NCBI GenBank assembly: GCA_014904845.1
Contig: MU119293.1
Coordinates: 57,616 to 121,615 of the forward strand
Direction: 5' to 3'
DNA length: 64,000 nt
Origin: Acephala macrosclerotiorum
Taxonomy: Eukaryota; Ascomycota; Leotiomycetes; Helotiales; Mollisiaceae
Shown: in pieces, positions 58,453 to 64,000 of the stretch
Position numbering within the stretch: the stretch's first letter is position 1
Layout: each line of letters opens with the position of its first letter
Notes under the pieces: generated by a model
What the model was told of the DNA's origin: nothing
Database searches by the model: none
The model's input: only the letters and a program-made list of their open reading frames with translations
Translations under genes and position numbers: made by a program

Positions 58453-58588
58453 GGATCTGTAGACAATCCTCTGCAGAGCCAGATTCTCCGCAGAAAATAA
58501 TCTGGCGAGCCACATCCTGGAGAGCCACGTGATCCTCAGATTGTTCTCTGCGGAGAATCTGGCTCTGCAGAAGATGGTTTGCAGATCC
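58453..58588. repeat. Inverted-repeat (foldback/MITE-like) element
   Basis: Arms 58453-58504 and 58537-58588 are reverse complements over 52 bases with roughly seven mismatches. The most conserved part is the CTGCAGAGCCAGATTCTCCG core (58471-58490). The 32-base loop contains a repeated GAGCCAC word. GGATCTG-type words also appear just outside the arms on both sides, so the element may be longer. Its sequence is unrelated to the hairpin at 7924-8055. Confidence 0.7.
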
Positions 58589-58753
58589 GCAGCGCCAATA
58601 TCCTTCATTAAAATTAGAGCCAGTTTTGAATCCTCATCCTCTGCCTCGCACGTACTACAGCACTCTACAATCCTGAATCTCTAGTCCTGCGACTCCTCCA
58701 GGTAGGATTTAGAACGTTTAAATTGCTCTTATAACATGCTAATCCTCGCAGAT

Positions 58754-59754
58754 GCTGAAACCTCCTTTCTCTCGACCCCATCGTTCGCCCGCCACCTTCA
58801 ACTTCACCACGTCTCAACGAATCTTTCTCTACTCCCCTCGCGACCTCGATTCACTATACACTCCCTGCCACCATCCGACGTGGAAATACCCTCGCGAGAA
58901 GCACAGACGACCCAGATGCATACCATATAACGGAGCTGGGGACGGCGCGCCTTGACGAGATCAAGTCATATCTGTGGCTAGCGGGCCTTCCCAATTGTGC
59001 GAGACCATTACATCGACAGCAGCTGTTGGGCCGCGAAATCATCACCACTGAGGACCCAAACGAACATCTTGTTTGGCACGAGACACGAATATTTATCAAA
59101 CCACTCCCGATATTCCTAGTCGATCTCGACTGCTGGACCAGGAAGATTTGCAAAACCAAGCAGCTATACGAAGCTGCTTGTGGCTTTCTGCTCTCGTACG
59201 CATGGCTTGTCAGGTATGAGAGCGACCTTCGAATTGCACGCGAGAAGGGGCTGCTGCCGGATTTTATCCACTGGGCCACTTGGACAGAGTTCATAAGTGA
59301 ATTCCTCGAGCACATCGACTTGCAGTCTTTAAGCGGGGTCTCGCCCAAGTATCAATACGGGGAGCTGCGGCTATCGAGGTTGAATAAGATCTACTGGATA
59401 ATACGTTTTACTTGGAGAGGTCTCGTTCAAGGATACATGACTACATCGACATGGTACCAGGACTTCTTCTCTCGCAATTTTACATGGCCATTGGCAGTCT
59501 TCGTAGTTATGTCCGTAGCTCGGTCTGCAATGCAGGTTGTTCTCGCTACTGCAAAAAGCGGTAGGGCGTTTGAGAACGCATCCTATGGCTTCGCTATTGC
59601 CTCTTTGTTCCTCGCAGCGGGGACCGCGTTAGTAGTGCTGCTTATCTGGGCGGTTCTATTTGTATATCATCTAGTAAGTGCTCAGATGAACAATCGACAC
59701 GTTATGAAGGAGAGGAAGAGCGCTGCAGATTCTCAACGGGACCCTAGGTGTTGA
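58754..59754 (+). CDS. DUF6601 family membrane protein, 5' end unresolved
   Basis: The reading frame that ends at 59754 carries the DUF6601 pattern. It has ARSTDDPDAYHITELGTARLDEIKSYLWLAGLP, ARPLHRQQLLGREIITTEDPNEHLVWHETRIFIKPLP, and two C-terminal membrane helices (NFTWPLAVFVVMSVARSAMQVVL and SYGFAIASLFLAAGTALVVLLIWAVLFVYHL). A short basic tail follows. In this frame coding-like sequence reaches back to about 58757, where a TGA closes it and no ATG exists. The only nearby ATG (58752) is one base out of frame. Either a small upstream exon was missed or there is a one-base shift near 58760-58790. The family is common in filamentous ascomycetes and of unknown function. Confidence 0.65.
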
Positions 59755-60328
59755 AATTGTTGCGGCTTGGTCCTTGTAGTTAAGACGTAAGATCCGGCGC
59801 ATTCTTGTCTGATGAACTAGTGGAATGAATTGGCGGAGACAAATAACGGGCGGCATAAGCCATCGGATGGGGTGGTTTTAGGTCTCGGAGGTTAGCCGCT
59901 CGAATAAATACCGGCACGGACTCTGTACAATTCGGTACTCAGCTGTGTGGATATCCGGGAGCTACCGTAGAGCGGTCATGCACGGACAAGATCTCACAGC
60001 CTTACGGAGACTAATGGCATAAAGAAGAGGATGCCAGGGTCGCCACATTGGTTAACGCTTCCTTTGGATCTCGTGCCTCAACGATAGATGGAAATTCAAG
60101 ACCACTTGCAAGCACATTCCTTTTGAATAATATTAACCAACCATGTTCTAGAAGCTGAAATGGTGCCTGCGAATCATGTCATGTCTTGCTATCTATATAT
60201 AGAAACACGCGACAACTCCCACATGCGTGAATGAGGCTGCGTTGCGCTGGCACCAGACCTCTTCGGCTTTACAAGTTATCGAACGCGCATTTCAGAGAGG
60301 ATTTGCAGCAAGTGTAGGACGTTGCAAC
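59755..60328. other. Upstream region of the NACHT-ankyrin gene
   Basis: 574 bases without recognised coding potential. A TATATATAG element lies at 60194-60202, about 130 bases before the first candidate ATG (60329), a typical distance for a fungal TATA box. Confidence 0.45.
60193..60202 (+). promoter_or_regulatory. TATA box candidate for the NACHT-ankyrin gene
   Basis: CTATATATAG matches the TATA consensus and lies 127 bases before ATG 60329. Confidence 0.45.
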
Positions 60329-63300
60329 ATGGCACCTAGAACGCTGAGATCGTCTCACCGGCCAGAAGCAGACAAAAACGACACCGTTGAGGCAAGCAGT
60401 CTTCCTTCCATCTTCTTGGCACCTACTGACTGCTTCTCAGAGACCAGCGAAGAAACGACGCACGGGCACAAGGAGCGGCGCTCTATCAGAGCCCTTAGAG
60501 CTGACCGTTGGTTCCAGCAAGTCACAATGGACGACATATCGAGTGACCGGAATCCCAAATACTTACGACGAAGCCTCCTTCAATTACGCTCTTTGTATCG
60601 GTCTCCAGCTCGAATCACATACAAAGTTGACCATCCGCTCCTTCGCGTCGAACCGGTCGCAGCAGAGAATCGCGACGATCACATTCAGCGACACTCCTTC
60701 AAGGCTATCCTCAGCTAGGGCTGAGGATGCTCGCGGCAAGACAACACAATGGCCAGTGAGCATTGTTCATCCATTGTCTACACAAACCGACACCGTGTGC
60801 ATTGATACACACTTCAAGGGCTTTACGCCTCTTTCCCCCCTTAATAACGACGAGGAACATTTGATTGAGTGCGTTGCTCGGTGTGGATTGAGAACGTTTT
60901 GCTAACCTATGTTCACAGCTGTATCGCTATACATGGCTGGGGAAGTCATGCACTTGGAGGATTTAAAGCTCATGACGATACTTATGTCTGGCTTCGAGAT
61001 TCCCTGGCCAAGGACGTTCCTCGATTACGGGTATTCATATACGGATACGCATGTGATCTAACTACGGCCGATTCGATCAGTGGGGTTGATGATTACGCAG
61101 ATACCTTCAGGCGGCTGCTTAGGGACATGCGGGGTCAAGACAAGGTAGGAGAACTCGAAATTGCCTGCATGTCGTCGCTGACTACGAAGACCGGACCTCC
61201 AGTGCCCCTGGTGTTCATTGCTCACAGCCTTGGTGGCATGGTCCTCAAACAGGTAGGCTTATCATGAACAAACGTTGTTCCTTGCTAACTGTTGAAGGCA
61301 CTTATACGCATGAAGGAGAGTTCTGATAGTGACGACGATTGGAATCTGAGTTCAGTCTATGGGGCCTTGTTCTTCGGTGTTCCCAGCCAAGGCATGGATA
61401 CTGAAGCATTGGCAGCGATGGTTGGAGACAAACCTCAGCGATACGATTTGTCCTTGCTCAATCAAGAGGTGGGCCATCGACTACGGAACCGCCAACATGA
61501 AGATTTCTGCAGAGCTTTGGACTTCGAAGGCTCAAAGATTATCCAGTTCTTTGAGACGAGGAAGACGTCTACCGTCATTGAGGTAGGTCGGATATTGGTG
61601 TCGTCTGTGATTGATATAACTAATTAAAACAGGACCAAGTTACAAAGAAGTGGATACGCGCTGGTCCGCAGAAGTTGCTCGTCAATCCTGTGTCGGCCAC
61701 TTTCGGTCGCCCATGGGAAACTTCAGATGACTTCAAAGTATCTATTGACGCGGATCATAGCGATATAGTTAAATTTCCCCGGTTTGATCAAGACGGCTAT
61801 ATTAAAGCACGAGATGAACTGCGGAAGTTTGCGGAGCAGGCTATGATTGTGATAGAAAAGAGACTTCAGCAAAGATCTATGAATAGTACTATCTCTCTCC
61901 CTTCAAGTTGTAGTGAAGTAACATCTTCTAAAGGCTAGCAGAACTGAGTCTGCCTCACCATCGACGCAATGATGCTCTCATACCTGACAGGACAGCGGGA
62001 CTTGAAGACCTTGGTAAGCCCACCTGGACACACCCCTTCAACTAGATTATCTCTGACGTATTATGAAGCTTGCCTAAGATCTCTGGCTTTTCCAGAAATG
62101 AACTATCGACGAAAAGATACGCAACGTGCACATACAAAGACATGTGGGTGGATTACTCGTCATCCATCGTATATTACCTGGCTTAAAGATGGTTTTGGAA
62201 TCCTCTGGATCAAGGGTAAGCCAGGATCAGGGAAATCAACATTGATGGAATTTCTCCTTCGAGACTTCGAGAAGCAAGCGGCCTACCAAAAATCGATTCA
62301 ACTTTCATTCTTCTTGCACGGTCGTGGCACAATTTTGCAAAAAAGTCGGCTTGGAATATATCGATTTCTCCTACATCAATTATTACTGAGCGCGCCCACT
62401 GCTCAAGCCGAATTTCGCCACGCTTTTCAAGCGAGATGTAGGAGTGAAGGGGATCCCGGAAAGGACTGGGATTGGCACGTTAATGAGCTCCGTGCCTTTT
62501 TTATGACTGCTATTGAGCACGTCGCGGAAATACGGCCAGTCAATATCTTTGTCGACGCATTAGATGAGGCTAGCGATGGCAACGACGATCGAAAAACAAG
62601 GCACCAAATTCTGTCGGATTTCCATGAATTGAACGACCTCTTGCATAATAAAAAGCTTCGATCTACGATTTGCTTCTCGTGCCGCCACCAGCCCGTCGTC
62701 GCTGACAATCGAGCACGGGACATCTGCGTTGAGGAGGAAAACCAAGCAGATATCTCGGTTTACGTTCGCGACGAGCTTCACAAGTGGCTCTCGGTGAGTG
62801 AAGCTGAGCAACAATATTTGGCAGAATTGGAAGATGCTATTGCTAGAAGAGCACAAGGGGTGTTTCAATGGGCCACACTTGTGGTTCATTTGGCGATCCA
62901 AGATCACAAAGCTGGCCGGTCGCAAACGGAGATCACAAAGAGGCTAGAAGAAGTTCCTGAAGAGCTGGACGACGTTTATGAACATATTCTGAGAAAAGTC
63001 ATCGACAAAAAAGATTACCCGGACAGTTTACGCCTCATGAGCCTAGTATATCTCGCCGAGCGGCCCTTGAACGTGACAGAGATATCCTTCGCCATGAGTC
63101 TGCCAAAAACAGAGCTCCTTGGCCTAGAATTGTCTCTCGCAGAACCGGAATTGCGATCAAACGACATGATGGTGAAACGAATCGGTAGCTTGTCTGGAGG
63201 CCTTGTAGAATCCAAAAAGCATCAAAGTGATCAAGTCGTACAGTTCATTCACCAATCTATAAATGACTTCCTTCTACGAAATGGACTTCAGTTCTTCGAC

Positions 63301-64000
63301 AAGACTTCTGGAGATCCGATCGGACAAGGCCATCACCAGTTCTCGCTTATTTGTGCAAATTACATGAGAATTGCCAAGATAAGCAGCTCGAACAAACATG
63401 ATGCTAAATCTGTCAAGACCAAGCTTCGGTTCATAGATTATGTTGTAAGATCTTGGTTTTTACACGCCGAAAAAGCCGAGACACGAGGAGTTCCACAGGA
63501 TTATCTTCTACGTTATATTCAATACTATCCAAGTATGCTAGAAGATTGGGTCAGATTCTATAGAATCCTTGATCCTGATTCTCGATCTGGACGGCGACCT
63601 GAGGAATCTTCAACCCTGCTCCATATTGCGTCTGGTGTAGGTCTTTTGAGCGTTGTAAAGGGTTTGCTATTGACACACCCTGATCTTGAACAAACGGATG
63701 GCAATGGAAACCGAGCACTCCACCATGCATCTCGCTGGGGCCATACACAAGTTGTCAAAGCACTACTTGATGCGGGGGCTGATTTTCAAGCAGAAAATAA
63801 GAGCAAGTGCACAGCACTAGAACGAGCAGCAGCCAACGGGCATGAAGAAATAGTTAGGTTGCTACTTTTTAAAGGTGCAAACGTCAACAAACAGACCGGC
63901 TATACTGGAAATGCGCTATATGGCGCTGCTGCAAAAGGGAGTAGGGCCATTGTCCAAATGCTCCTTGACAATCAAGCCGACGTCAATGCTCAAGGCGGCT
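60329..64000 (+). CDS. NLR-like protein: alpha/beta hydrolase-NACHT-ankyrin (3' end cut by window)
   Basis: The exons that close in frame end at 60868, then 60919-61252, 61298-61582, 61633-61885, 61942-62013 and 62069 to the window edge. Domains occur in order. The first is an N-terminal fungal module (TYRVTGIPNTYDEASFNYAL...DTHFKGFTPL). The second is an alpha/beta hydrolase with AIHGWGSHA and nucleophile motif AHSLGGMVLK. The third is a NACHT/STAND NTPase with P-loop GKPGSGKST and Walker B NIFVDALDEA, then a winged-helix-like region. Last come ankyrin repeats from about 63580 (TLLHIASGVGLLSVVKGLL, ALHHASRWGHTQVVKALLDAGA, and more). Such proteins are fungal NLR homologues linked to non-self recognition and programmed cell death. 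The start is uncertain. ATG 60329 opens a frame that differs from the conserved N-terminal module's frame, so a frameshift or a missed intron lies between about 60390 and 60550. Confidence 0.85.

Overview
This window is nuclear DNA from a filamentous ascomycete (Pezizomycotina). Genes are split by short GT-AG introns of about 45-160 bases with CTRAC-like branch points. The gene content is typical of these fungi: 2EXR and DUF6601 proteins, an alpha/beta-hydrolase-NACHT-ankyrin protein, a YAT-type amino-acid permease, an FlbB-like bZIP and an Mps1 kinase. A leotiomycete is my best guess, but nothing here proves it. Most protein-coding models were rebuilt by hand from splice signals and close in frame. 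Those that do not close are flagged.

Layout, left to right. 0.7-6.6 kb: a SnoaL-like 'pathogen-related' protein, an alpha/beta hydrolase, the 60S-assembly factor NSA2 (12 exons), and divergent mitoribosomal protein bL21m. 6.6-10.9 kb: poor in genes, with one basic hypothetical protein and a 130-bp hairpin. 10.9-16.8 kb: amino-acid permease, secreted FAD-linked oxidase, DUF4743-Nudix hydrolase. 17.4-19.0 kb: a 2EXR gene broken by a one-base shift. 19.4-24.8 kb: Mps1, a GDSL esterase, COP9 subunit 4. 26.5-32.2 kb: an F-box-like gene of uncertain structure, tRNA-Pro(UGG), TFIIF beta and, divergently, a ZC3H3-like CCCH zinc-finger protein. 32.2-37.7 kb: no confident gene; the last part is a long leader or promoter for a bZIP regulator (37.7-39.6 kb). 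41.6-46.9 kb: a Sel1-repeat protein, Noc4 and divergent ATP4 (ATP synthase subunit b). 47.5-50.1 kb: a decayed tandem array of 2EXR fragments ending at an AT-rich tract. 50.7-52.6 kb: a Baeyer-Villiger-type monooxygenase. 54.1-55.4 kb: an intact 2EXR protein with a proline-rich tail. 55.4-58.7 kb: gene-poor, with a Myb-like remnant and a second hairpin element. 58.7-64 kb: a DUF6601 membrane protein and an NLR-like hydrolase-NACHT-ankyrin gene that runs off the window.

The conserved genes serve core functions: ribosome assembly, transcription, the spindle checkpoint, respiration and protein turnover. Two nuclear ribosome-biogenesis genes (NSA2, NOC4) are each divergently paired with a mitochondrial-protein gene (bL21m, ATP4). 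The accessory stretches between these blocks hold decayed 2EXR copies, foldback elements and the NLR-like gene. I see no polyketide or peptide synthetase and therefore no secondary-metabolite cluster. The points most worth following are a short hydrophobic segment after the bZIP domain of the 37.7-kb regulator, the dense SQ cluster in Mps1, the 2EXR copies in several stages of decay, and the NLR-like gene at the right edge.
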